Below, one piece after another: positions 9,596-17,048 of a stretch of DNA of 64,000 bases (the first letter of the stretch is position 1; each line of letters opens with the position of its first letter). The stretch lies in NCBI RefSeq assembly GCF_003112455.1, contig NZ_BDQX01000047.1, forward strand, positions 41,195 through 105,194, written 5' to 3'. The translations under genes were made by a program, and so were the position numbers. This stretch comes from Paenibacillus agaridevorans. GTDB lineage: Bacteria > Bacillota > Bacilli > Paenibacillales > Paenibacillaceae. A model generated the notes under the pieces. That model was not told the origin of the DNA. It saw only the letters and a program-made list of their open reading frames with translations, and ran no database searches.

Positions 9596-10425
9596 CCGAA
9601 ATGCTAATAAAGGAATACGCCGAGCAAGGGAAACCTCTGGATCATGTTTTGGTGATAGACGTTCATAGTCATTTAGGTTCATCCCCTAGCATTTATATGC
9701 CGTCTGCCAGTAAGGAAAAAGAGCAAGCCATTCTTTTTACTACTATGCTGGACCAGGTAGGCGTCGATTATGCCATCGTGTCGATGATGAGAGGGTTATT
9801 TACGAATCAACTGGAAGCAAACCTTGACTTGGCCAGGCTGATGGAGGTTCATCGCAAATTATTGGGCTACGTGACGTATATTCCTTCTTGGCAGCAAAAA
9901 AGTTTGGAAATTGCCGAGCAATGTTTCTCGAGTTCCGACCGATTTGTGGGAATCAAGATTCATCCGGATGTCAATAAATATCCGATTAACGGTCCGGACT
10001 ATGCCCCCATGTGGGAATATGCGGATTCTAAAGGTTTGCTCGTACTCGTTCACACCTGGTCGCAATGTCCTTACTCCGATCCAGTGCGATTGTTGGATAT
10101 CGCTGAAAAATACAAAAACGTTACCGTGTTAATTGGCCATTCCGGCGGAGTAGAGCCTGGAGTAACGACGGCCATTGAGCTGTCAAACAAGTATGAGAAT
10201 ATGTACCTTGATTTAACGGGCGTCTTTTTATGCTCGGGTCGGCCGCTCGACTATTTTGTCAGCCAGGCGAATCCGGATAAGCTGCTATTCTCCAGCGATG
10301 CTGCATTTAACAGCTTGACCTGGGATATCGGCAACGTTTTATATGCTCGGGTTTCCGAAGAAATAAAAGAAAAGGTGCTGGGCCTTAATGCACAGCGGTT
10401 GTTGAAGAGCTTTTTAATACGATGA
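9592..10425 (+). CDS. Amidohydrolase-2 family protein, intact metal site
   Basis: 277 residues, starting at GTG (9592) which overlaps the previous stop as GTGA. An ATG at 9601 is an alternative start. The complete amidohydrolase ligand set is visible: IDVHSHLGSS (H-x-H), GIKIHPDVN, LLVLVHTWSQ, VTVLIGHSGG and LLFSSDAAF. It is the last gene of the first operon and is followed directly by a strong terminator. The preceding paralogue lacks part of the metal site, so this is probably the catalytically competent member of the pair. Typical family activities are hydrolysis or decarboxylation of small cyclic acids. The actual substrate is not deducible from sequence. Confidence 0.8.
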   Translation: MTEMLIKEYAEQGKPLDHVLVIDVHSHLGSSPSIYMPSASKEKEQAILFTTMLDQVGVDYAIVSMMRGLFTNQLEANLDLARLMEVHRKLLGYVTYIPSWQQKSLEIAEQCFSSSDRFVGIKIHPDVNKYPINGPDYAPMWEYADSKGLLVLVHTWSQCPYSDPVRLLDIAEKYKNVTVLIGHSGGVEPGVTTAIELSNKYENMYLDLTGVFLCSGRPLDYFVSQANPDKLLFSSDAAFNSLTWDIGNVLYARVSEEIKEKVLGLNAQRLLKSFLIR

Positions 10426-10430
10426 TGCCG

Positions 10431-10459
10431 AAAAAACCGCGTTAAAACGCGGTTTTTTT
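10431..10459 (+). terminator. Rho-independent terminator after the amidohydrolase pair
   Basis: AAAACCGCGTT, AAA loop, ACGCGGTTTTTTT. A GC-rich stem and a T-run start six bases after the stop codon. Confidence 0.9.
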
Positions 10460-10890
10460 CTAATTTTGAGTCGCATGTAGGAGTTGAAATTGGACTCCTT
10501 AGGAGTGAGTAATCCCAGGGCCCAAGTGCCCAGGTCGTGACGGCTTGTTTATAGCGCTCTCAGATGCAGATTCGTTTGCGCTGTTTACACAACAATTGAG
10601 CGAAAATACACAACTATGGTGAGGTAAGAGCCATTCATTCATATATTTGTACATATATACTTAAATTTTGGTTCAGAGGGGTTCCGAACGACGATGTGAA
10701 GCGAGAATTTGTGTATTTTCGTACAAATCGCTGTGCAGGGGCCAAATTTGTTTCGGAAATTGGGGAGAAATGCACAAATATGCAGACGCAAGGAACGTTA
10801 GGGTGATTTGTCCCTGACGGTTTTTCTCATTACTCCCTTGTCGATAGCTTGTTATTTGAATCTTGAAGTTCTCAACCTGATTATTCACAG
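10460..10890. other. Non-coding stretch with an inverted repeat and no convincing gene
   Basis: No supported gene is present. A 13-bp inverted repeat pairs CGAAAATACACAA (10601-10613) with its complement at 10709-10721. ACTCCTTAGGAGT (10494-10506) is a small palindrome. ATTTGTAC (10644-10651) and GTACAAAT (10721-10728) resemble halves of a GntR/AraR-type box but are 69 bp apart. The many related fragments (AAATACACAA, AAATGCACAAATATGC) look like a decayed intergenic repeat. Confidence 0.35.
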
Positions 10891-10919
10891 CTATATAATT
10901 TATCTAATAAATTATATAG
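10891..10919. promoter_or_regulatory. Distal ROK operator O1 (perfect 13-bp arms)
   Basis: CTATATAATTTAT, CTA, ATAAATTATATAG is a perfect inverted repeat centred at 10905. It matches the 27-bp pattern found at 11005-11031 and 16892-16918. It lies 113 bp (centre to centre) upstream of the promoter-overlapping site. A ROK repressor encoded at 17049 is the obvious candidate to bind it. Confidence 0.7.
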
Positions 10920-10952
10920 AAAAATCAACTGTTATCCGGATTAGAACGACTG

Positions 10953-10969
10953 TATTTATCGCATAAATA
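10953..10969. promoter_or_regulatory. Possible auxiliary half-strength operator between O1 and O2
   Basis: TATTTAT, CGC, ATAAATA shares the inner TTTAT-N3-ATAAA of O1. Its centre (10961) is 56 bp from O1 and 57 bp from O2, almost exactly midway. It may be chance in AT-rich DNA. Confidence 0.35.
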
Positions 10970-10983
10970 TTTTAATGAAGGGG

Positions 10984-11012
10984 TTTACAAACGGGTTTAT
11001 CGGTTATATAAT
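10984..11012 (+). promoter_or_regulatory. SigA-type promoter of the ceramidase-like operon
   Basis: TTTACA (10984-10989), 17-bp spacer, TATAAT (11007-11012). The -10 hexamer lies inside palindrome O2, so repressor binding would occlude RNA polymerase. The leader to the ATG at 11066 is about 45 nt. Confidence 0.8.
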
Positions 11013-11031
11013 TCACTTAATGAATTATATA
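11005..11031. promoter_or_regulatory. Proximal ROK operator O2 overlapping the -10 box
   Basis: TATATAATTCA, CTTAA, TGAATTATATA: 11-bp perfect arms centred at 11018. It has the same total length and the same phase relative to the -10 box as the site at the ROK gene promoter (16892-16918). Confidence 0.75.
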
Positions 11032-11065
11032 GAACTCACGCACCGAATCGGGAGGGATACAAGCG

Positions 11066-12253
11066 ATGAAAGATGGAGGAGTGAAGGCGGCGTTTGGAAA
11101 AGTAAAGATAACGCCAGAGGAGCCGGCACCGCTGCAAGGTTATGATCCTGGTTTATACATTGCGAATCCTGACAAAGACATATTGGATGAATTGTATGCG
11201 CGGGTTTTGATTTTAGACGATGGGATATCACGGCAAGTGATTGTTAGTGTCGACTGTTGTCTCACGAACGAAAAGGACTACCTGTCACCTAATCCTAATG
11301 GGCAAATGGAGCCTTATCGTCAATTGCTCCAAACGTTCCCGGAAGGAACGAAGCGGTTATGGGCGGATGCCGCTCAAACAGAGGAATTTACCGTATCCGT
11401 GCATGCAACGCATACCCATAGCGCCCCCGAGTATTTTAGCGAGAAGTATACTTCTCGAATCGCAGCAATGATTGCAGAAACGGCCGAAAGGCTGCAGGAC
11501 GTACAAATTCGTGCGGCTGCCGGACAATGCAGCGTATCGGTAAATCGTAGACCTCATCTGCAGCATAACGATACATTGCCCATTGATCATTCGCTCCATC
11601 TCATTATGATTGAGTCGATAGACGGCGAGTCTTTGGGGGCAATCGTCAACTGTGCGGTTCATCCAACCTTGCTGGCCAATCCGTTTAATCGGGTTTCCAG
11701 CGAATTTGTCGGACTGGCGATGAGTGAGTACGAATCGACGTTTAAAGAAGGTTTTGTTTCGTTGTTCATTCAAGGATTTTCTGGAAATGTAGGCCCGAGG
11801 GACCATTACCGGACAGAAACAGAAGATACGTATCCTTGGGTGCTCGAGATGGCTCAAGTGTTGCATCGGGATATTGCTCACGTAGCGAAAGACCTGCAGC
11901 CGATGGGCATACTTCCGATGAAAGCGGCAGAGAAGCAAGTTACGCTTCCAACGCGTCAAGGATATTTTATGCCAACGATCGACGTGACGCTGCAAGGCTT
12001 CCGAATCGGGGATTTGCTGCTGCTTGCCGTATCTTGCGAGGTTTTTAATGGGTATGAGAGGTTGATTAAACCGTATTCCCCAGCGTCGTTTACCTTGATG
12101 TCCGGACTTGCAAATGGATGCCATGGGTATCTTCCAACTGTAGAGGCGTTCCGTGATGGGCTGGGTGGATATGAAATGAATGTTACCCCTTTTGACGAAA
12201 CCGTTTCTGATCTATTTGTTCGGGCTGCGGCAGAGCTAGTCGAGAGTTTATAA
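11066..12253 (+). CDS. Neutral/alkaline ceramidase N-terminal-like protein
   Basis: 395 residues with no signal peptide, preceded by GGGAGG. It matches the zinc-dependent catalytic domain of neutral ceramidases (PF04734): an FGKVKITPEEP start, HATHTHSAPEYF (zinc His) near residue 115, and VNCAVHPT (second zinc His) near 196. Characterised ceramidases are longer, secreted, and carry the nucleophilic serine in a GN-x-SPN-like motif. Here the equivalent place reads SGNVGPRDH, without that serine. The C-terminal Ig-like domain is also missing. It is therefore probably not a ceramidase but a cytoplasmic zinc hydrolase with a changed mechanism or substrate. It is the first gene of a five-gene operon under the O1/O2 promoter. 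Confidence 0.75.
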   Translation: MKDGGVKAAFGKVKITPEEPAPLQGYDPGLYIANPDKDILDELYARVLILDDGISRQVIVSVDCCLTNEKDYLSPNPNGQMEPYRQLLQTFPEGTKRLWADAAQTEEFTVSVHATHTHSAPEYFSEKYTSRIAAMIAETAERLQDVQIRAAAGQCSVSVNRRPHLQHNDTLPIDHSLHLIMIESIDGESLGAIVNCAVHPTLLANPFNRVSSEFVGLAMSEYESTFKEGFVSLFIQGFSGNVGPRDHYRTETEDTYPWVLEMAQVLHRDIAHVAKDLQPMGILPMKAAEKQVTLPTRQGYFMPTIDVTLQGFRIGDLLLLAVSCEVFNGYERLIKPYSPASFTLMSGLANGCHGYLPTVEAFRDGLGGYEMNVTPFDETVSDLFVRAAAELVESL

Positions 12254-12282
12254 AAAATAACGGTAGGAAAGTAGGGAACTCG

Positions 12283-13539
12283 ATGCAATTACATGATAAT
12301 CATACTCCGGTACGTACGAAACCATGGGATTTCGGCTTAGTCAGCACGGCGGAAATTGGCGAGCTGGAAAAAGAGTATGTGCTGCGTGTCCTGGACAAAA
12401 AGAGAGTATTCCGATATAGCGGTAGTGATAACGAGCTTTCGGAAGCGTATCAATTGGAGAAATTGTACAGTGATCGGCTAGGCGTACAATATTGTCTAGG
12501 CGTTAATGCCGGTACTTCGGCGCTTGTAGTTGCGTTGATTGGAGCAGGCATCGGACCGGGAGACGAAGTAATCGTACCGGCATACACCTACATTGCTACT
12601 GCGGCGGCCGTCTTAATTGCCCGCGCGGTTCCAGTTATTGTAGATGTAGATGACACGTTAACAATGGATCCGCAAGCGCTGGAGGCGGCCATTACCCCAT
12701 ATACAAAAGCGGTTATTCCCGTCCATATGCGAGGAGTTCCTTGCCAGATGGACGAAATTATGGCGGTCGCGACAAAGCATAAGCTTATTGTGATCGAAGA
12801 TGTCGCACAAGCAAATGGCGGTTCCTACAAAGGCAAGGCGCTCGGATCGATTGGCAATGCCGGCTGCTTTAGCTTTCAGCAATATAAACTGGTTACTGCG
12901 GGCGAAGGCGGCATGCTCGTTACCAATGATCCATCTATAAACGCGCGAGCTATGATTTATCATGATTCTGCTTTCGTGTACTGGGATATGAACAAAATGG
13001 CCGAAACCGTTCCTTTTGCTGGCGAGAATTACAGACTTAGCGAGCTAAACGCGGCGCTTGCGCTTGCCCAATCCCAGCGGATCGATTCTCTTGTATCTCG
13101 ACTTCAGAAGGTCAAGTCGGTCATTGTGGATGGGATCAAGGATATCGCGCAAATACAGCTGCAACGTATTCCGGATCCACAAGGCGATCTCTCTTACAGC
13201 TTGGTTTTCTACTTGGATACACTGGAGCAATCCGAACAATTTTCGAAGCTGTTGGTCAAAGAAGGCATTCCAAACGGCACGATTAACAACAATGGTTTTG
13301 CGGATCGGCATATTTTTAAAAATTGGAAATACGTAATGGAGAAGCAAGGGGCTTCGGAAAATGATACCCCTTGGAACTGTCAGAGCTACAAAGGCAATGT
13401 CCAATATTCGCAAGATATGTGCCCGCAAACGATTGACTGGCTAAACCGTGCTATCGCGATAAATCTGCATCAAAATATGACGGATGAAGATTGTAACGAT
13501 GTCATTGAAGCGATTCGTAAAGTTGCAGCCACCCTATAA
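12283..13539 (+). CDS. DegT/DnrJ/EryC1/StrS-family PLP aminotransferase
   Basis: 418 residues. The family's PLP-binding core is clear: LGVNAGTSALVVAL, GDEVIVPAYTYIATAAAVL, VIEDVAQANGGSYKGK, and the lysine-bearing SFQQYKLVTAGEGG, which puts the Schiff-base Lys at residue 202. These enzymes transaminate keto-sugars or keto-cyclitols with glutamate or glutamine. They usually act in biosynthesis, but the reaction is reversible. It sits between the ceramidase-like gene (29-bp gap) and a Gfo/Idh dehydrogenase (17-bp gap). A DegT/dehydrogenase pair recalls kanosamine (ntdAC) or aminocyclitol pathways. Absence of nucleotide-sugar genes and presence of sugar isomerases instead favour conversion of a free amino sugar or aminocyclitol. 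That function is inference. Confidence 0.85.
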   Translation: MQLHDNHTPVRTKPWDFGLVSTAEIGELEKEYVLRVLDKKRVFRYSGSDNELSEAYQLEKLYSDRLGVQYCLGVNAGTSALVVALIGAGIGPGDEVIVPAYTYIATAAAVLIARAVPVIVDVDDTLTMDPQALEAAITPYTKAVIPVHMRGVPCQMDEIMAVATKHKLIVIEDVAQANGGSYKGKALGSIGNAGCFSFQQYKLVTAGEGGMLVTNDPSINARAMIYHDSAFVYWDMNKMAETVPFAGENYRLSELNAALALAQSQRIDSLVSRLQKVKSVIVDGIKDIAQIQLQRIPDPQGDLSYSLVFYLDTLEQSEQFSKLLVKEGIPNGTINNNGFADRHIFKNWKYVMEKQGASENDTPWNCQSYKGNVQYSQDMCPQTIDWLNRAIAINLHQNMTDEDCNDVIEAIRKVAATL

Positions 13540-13556
13540 GGAGTGAGTGAGCGAGG

Positions 13557-14759
13557 ATGAGTGAGATGCTGTCAGGCGGAACGGTGAAAAAGAAATTGCG
13601 CGTTGGCATGATTGGATACAAGTTTATGGGAAAAGCCCACAGCCACGCTTATCGCGACTTGCCTTTTTATTTCGATACCAAAGTCGAACCTGTGATGCAG
13701 GCGATTGCGGGACGCAATCAAGAGGGAGTGCAAGCGGCGGCGGAGAAGATGGGATGGGCTTCATATGAAACGGATTGGCGTCGTCTAATTGAAAGAGATG
13801 ACATCGATTTAATTGATATCGTTACACCGAACAACACGCATGCGGAAATTGTGATCGCGGCAGCAAATGCCGGCAAACATATTTTATGCGAGAAACCATT
13901 GGCGATGAATGTCGAAGAGGCCGGGCGCATGTTGGAGGCGGTTAATAAAGCCGGAGTTGTGCATATGATCTGTCACAATTATCGTTTCGCTCCGGCCGTT
14001 CGATATGCCAAACAGCTTATAGACAGTGGGAAGCTTGGACATATTTATCATTTTAGAGCTAGATATTTGCAGGATTGGATCATGGACCCCAACTTCCCGC
14101 TTGTCTGGCGGATGCGCAAGGATGTATGCGGATCCGGTACGCATGGAGATTTGATGGCTCATTCTATTGATTTGGCACGTTATCTAGTAGGCGAGATCAG
14201 CGAAGTGGCTGGAATGATGGATACCTTTATCAAGAAACGTCCTCTGGGAGAAATGAGCGGCGGTTTAAATGCCGAGATTCACGGGGATCAGATGGGTGAT
14301 GTTGATGTTGATGATGCTGTAGCGTTTCTGGGCCGCTTTGACAATGGGGCGTTCGGCGTCTTCGAAGCGACTCGTTTCGGCAAAGGGAACCGCAATACGA
14401 ACCAGTTCGAGATTAATGGATCCAAGGGCTCTGTCCGTTGGGATATGCAGAGTATGAACGAATTGGAATTATATTTGGAAGATGATGAGCAAGGCAATCA
14501 AGGGTTCCGCACCATCACTTGTACGGAGGGAATCCATCCGTATGCGGGGGCCTACTGGCCTGCAGGTCATATTATCGGTTATGAGCATACTTTTATCAAC
14601 CTTTTGCATGAGCTAACAAATGGTATTGCCGAAAATAGAAGTCCATCGCCTAATTTCGAGGATGGATATCGTAATCAACTGGTCCTGGAAGCAGTTGAAA
14701 CTTCATCTGTAAACAAAAGTTGGGTAAAAATACCGACAACAACTATTCTTACGCCATAG
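13557..14759 (+). CDS. Gfo/Idh/MocA-family NAD(P)-dependent oxidoreductase
   Basis: 400 residues. The Rossmann start reads LRVGMIGYKFMGKAHSHAY, with the catalytic-lysine motif HILCEKPLAMN (the EKP lysine) near residue 110. A C-terminal substrate domain contains GTHGDLMAHSIDLARYL with the family's active-site His. The family oxidises or reduces sugars and cyclitols at a secondary hydroxyl. An N-terminal tail of about 11 residues precedes the beta strand. The chosen ATG has a loose AAGGAG 13 nt upstream, and a later start is possible. It lies in the middle of the ROK-controlled operon. Together with the neighbouring aminotransferase it could interconvert hydroxyl, keto and amino groups on one sugar or cyclitol carbon. 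Confidence 0.88.
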   Translation: MSEMLSGGTVKKKLRVGMIGYKFMGKAHSHAYRDLPFYFDTKVEPVMQAIAGRNQEGVQAAAEKMGWASYETDWRRLIERDDIDLIDIVTPNNTHAEIVIAAANAGKHILCEKPLAMNVEEAGRMLEAVNKAGVVHMICHNYRFAPAVRYAKQLIDSGKLGHIYHFRARYLQDWIMDPNFPLVWRMRKDVCGSGTHGDLMAHSIDLARYLVGEISEVAGMMDTFIKKRPLGEMSGGLNAEIHGDQMGDVDVDDAVAFLGRFDNGAFGVFEATRFGKGNRNTNQFEINGSKGSVRWDMQSMNELELYLEDDEQGNQGFRTITCTEGIHPYAGAYWPAGHIIGYEHTFINLLHELTNGIAENRSPSPNFEDGYRNQLVLEAVETSSVNKSWVKIPTTTILTP

Positions 14760-14798
14760 AACGGTTAATAGCCGTTTTCACTTGAGAGGAGCTTGACT

Positions 14799-15824
14799 AT
14801 GTATCGATTTTCATTTGGACCTTGGAATATTCATGAGGGGGCAGATCCGTTTGGTCCCGCGGTTCGTCAATCCTATGATTTTCAACAGAAACTAGCCGTT
14901 TATCGCGAGCTTGGATTCGAAGGCATCCAATTCCACGATGATGATATTGTACCGGATATTGAACAGAAATCTTATGCGGAAATCATGAAGGAAGCCGGTG
15001 CCGTACGTCGTCGTTTAGATGAGCTTGGATTGGTTGCGGAAATTGTTGCTCCACGTCTATGGGAAAGCGAGCGAACGATTGATGGCGCATTTACTTCCAA
15101 TGATGCGAAGGAGCGCGCCTACGCAATCGAACGTTCCAAACAAGCTGTCGATATTGCGCGAGAGATGGGAACGAACAACTTCGTGTTATGGCTGGCTAGA
15201 GAGGGCACCTATATTCGTGAAGCCAAAAATCCGGTTGATTCGGTTAATTACATTGTAGATGCCATGAATCAACTGCTCGAATATGACAGCAATATCCGAA
15301 TTCTAATTGAACCGAAACCAAATGAGCCAATGGATCATGCGTACATACCGACTATTGGACACACATTAGCGCTTGCTTATCGGACGATAGATCCGAAGCG
15401 AGTGGGCGGGTTAATTGAAACGGCACATTGCATACTGGCAGGTCTTGACCCATCGGATGAAATGGGCTACGCGCTCTCCTTTGACAAGCTGTGGAGCGTA
15501 CATCTTAATGACCAGAACGGGCTGAAATACGATCAGGATAAGTCATTCGGTTCTGATAATTTACGTCGTGCATTTAATCAAGTGCGTGTGCTTGAAGAGA
15601 ATGGATATGGCAAAAACGGCGAGTTTGTCGGCTTGGATGTAAAGGTCATGAGGACGCAGCCTCGCGACATTTCGTATAAACACTTGGAAAATAGCAAAAA
15701 AATGTTTTTGCATCTCGTTGATAAGGTGCGTACTTACGACAAAGAAGCAGAGCGTCAGTTTATTGCGGCGCGTGATTATGAAGGACTGGATTTGCATGTT
15801 TTAGAACATTTAATGGGGAGATGA
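14799..15824 (+). CDS. Class I xylose-isomerase-like TIM barrel enzyme
   Basis: 341 residues from ATG 14799. A TTG six bases earlier is possible, but the GAGAGGA ribosome binding site (14784-14790) is 8 nt from this ATG and only 2 nt from the TTG. The sequence follows actinobacterial-type XylA: FSFGPWN start, GIQFHDDD (His/Asp catalytic pair), ILIEPKPNEP with metal ligand Glu171, GGLIETAHCILAGLDP, WSVHLNDQNG and LKYDQDKSFGS. All of the usual metal ligands appear present. It is shorter and more divergent than true XylA and lies in a DegT/Gfo-Idh operon, so the sugar may be a different aldose or an amino- or deoxy-sugar. The gene overlaps the next one by 4 nt. Confidence 0.8.
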   Translation: MYRFSFGPWNIHEGADPFGPAVRQSYDFQQKLAVYRELGFEGIQFHDDDIVPDIEQKSYAEIMKEAGAVRRRLDELGLVAEIVAPRLWESERTIDGAFTSNDAKERAYAIERSKQAVDIAREMGTNNFVLWLAREGTYIREAKNPVDSVNYIVDAMNQLLEYDSNIRILIEPKPNEPMDHAYIPTIGHTLALAYRTIDPKRVGGLIETAHCILAGLDPSDEMGYALSFDKLWSVHLNDQNGLKYDQDKSFGSDNLRRAFNQVRVLEENGYGKNGEFVGLDVKVMRTQPRDISYKHLENSKKMFLHLVDKVRTYDKEAERQFIAARDYEGLDLHVLEHLMGR

Positions 15825-16687
15825 ATGTCTTGAGCGCTTTTAAAGGTAAAGTAGCCGTCCATGGCATTACTTGGGGCGACAAATTCGAAAAAAGCTTTGA
15901 GGAAGCAGCTCTGTTAGGTTACAAGGCCATCGAGCCGTGGCCCTCCTTTGTGTTAGGGTTTGAAAACCGCGAGAGCGAACTGCAGCAATTGCTCGATCGA
16001 TACGGTCTTACCCTTGCCGGAGTATACGGAGGAGCTTCGGGCGAAGCGGGGCGTTGTTTGGCTGATCCGGCAAAGCAACAGAGTATCATTGACTTTAACG
16101 TTCGGCTAGCCAAAATAATAGCCAAATGCGGAGCTGGACATATCGTGTTCGGTCCAGGGGCCCCTCGTAAAGGAGCTATGACGCCGGAACAATTAAAGCA
16201 GGCGGCCATTACAATTAACGAATCCGCAAAACGAACGTTGGAATTTGGTGTTAAGTCGTGCGTGCATCCTCATTTGTGGACGGAGATTCAAGATGAGAAT
16301 GAGCTCGATGATTTGCTTGCGTTATGCGATACCGAAGTGTTCTTTGCACCTGATACGGCACATTTATCGGGGGCTGGCATGGATGTACCCAGCGTGATTC
16401 GTCGGCATAAGGAGCGGGTCGCTTATGTGCATCTTAAGGATCTTGCGCCGAAAGATGCAAGCAGCCAAGCCACTACCATGTCGATGGGCAATGAAGCATT
16501 AACCGATTTTTGCGAGCTTGGTACGGGGGTGATCGACTTCCCGCCTATTATCGACGCATTAAATGAAATTGGCTATGATGGATGGCTGACTGTCGAAATC
16601 GACTATTCTGTGCATACGCCTCTACGCAGCTTGGAAATATGCCGCGATTTTGTTGAGCAAGAGCTTAAGATTCCGGTGAGAAGCTGA
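15821..16687 (+). CDS. Sugar phosphate isomerase/epimerase (IolE/AP2Ec TIM barrel)
   Basis: 288 residues, starting at an ATGA overlap with the preceding stop. It has the PF01261 features: AVHGITWGDKFEKSF start, GYKAIEPWP, LTLAGVYGG, KSCVHPHLWTEIQ, VFFAPDTAHL, RVAYVHLKDL, and GWLTVEIDYS near the C-terminus, with conserved Glu/Asp/His/Glu metal ligands. These enzymes include inosose dehydratase (IolE) and several ketose epimerases. IolE-like proteins act on keto-cyclitols, which would fit a dehydrogenase plus aminotransferase neighbourhood. The exact reaction is unknown. It is the last gene of the operon and is followed by a hairpin. Confidence 0.82.
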   Translation: MNVLSAFKGKVAVHGITWGDKFEKSFEEAALLGYKAIEPWPSFVLGFENRESELQQLLDRYGLTLAGVYGGASGEAGRCLADPAKQQSIIDFNVRLAKIIAKCGAGHIVFGPGAPRKGAMTPEQLKQAAITINESAKRTLEFGVKSCVHPHLWTEIQDENELDDLLALCDTEVFFAPDTAHLSGAGMDVPSVIRRHKERVAYVHLKDLAPKDASSQATTMSMGNEALTDFCELGTGVIDFPPIIDALNEIGYDGWLTVEIDYSVHTPLRSLEICRDFVEQELKIPVRS

Positions 16688-16708
16688 TTTCTGGATAAGA
16701 AAGAAGAA

Positions 16709-16740
16709 CAGCCACGGCTAATAGCCGTGGCTGGTTCTAT
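16709..16740 (+). terminator. Hairpin terminator at the end of the ROK-controlled operon
   Basis: CAGCCACGGCT, AAT, AGCCGTGGCTG is an 11-bp perfect stem starting 21 bases after the stop. The U-tract is poor (GTTCTAT), so it may be a weak terminator or 3' stabiliser. Confidence 0.6.
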
Positions 16741-16778
16741 GCCGATAGAAGCCGCACATTTCACGCTACTATGCCGAT

Positions 16779-16805
16779 AACATAATTCATCAAGTGGATT
16801 ATATG
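16779..16805. promoter_or_regulatory. Distal ROK operator O3 (degenerate)
   Basis: AACATAATTCA, TCAAG, TGGATTATATG matches the 27-bp operator with several mismatches. It is centred at 16792, exactly 113 bp upstream of O4, the same spacing as O1-O2. Confidence 0.55.
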
Positions 16806-16870
16806 GTCGATTTACTTTGGGTAAAGGTAATTGGTTAGTCGGAAATGATTGAATGAATTTTTTTAATGTA

Positions 16871-16899
16871 TTTACAATAAGGATTTTAAGTTATATAAT
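16871..16899 (+). promoter_or_regulatory. SigA-type promoter of the ROK regulator gene
   Basis: TTTACA (16871-16876), 17-bp spacer, TATAAT (16894-16899): the same hexamers and spacing as the promoter at 10984-11012. The leader to the ATG at 17049 is about 140 nt, and I see no clear structure in it. Confidence 0.78.
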
Positions 16900-16918
16900 T
16901 TAATAAGTAAAATATATA
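16892..16918. promoter_or_regulatory. Proximal ROK operator O4 overlapping the -10 box
   Basis: TATATAATTTA, ATAAG, TAAAATATATA: 10 of 11 arm positions pair, centre 16905. It has identical phase to the -10 box as O2, implying autorepression. Confidence 0.7.
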
Positions 16919-17048
16919 AGAGCAAAACAGCCATTCAAGCGGAGACAACATGATCATTCAGTCAAAAGCCTTACCCTGTAAGCACAGCGAATACTTATGA
17001 TAGAATGGGTAGGTGATTTTATTATTGCGTGTGAGAGGATAGTTTAGG

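Noticed and set aside
10644..10728. AraR-type operator
   Set aside because: The two half-sites ATTTGTAC and GTACAAAT are 69 bp apart instead of adjoining, so they are probably chance.
10673..10888. A 71-codon minus-strand reading frame
   Set aside because: No ribosome binding site, no recognisable protein, and it lies in a repeat-like AT-rich gap.
11357..12124. A 255-codon minus-strand frame opposite the ceramidase-like gene
   Set aside because: No start signals or family motifs, and the plus-strand protein is clearly conserved.
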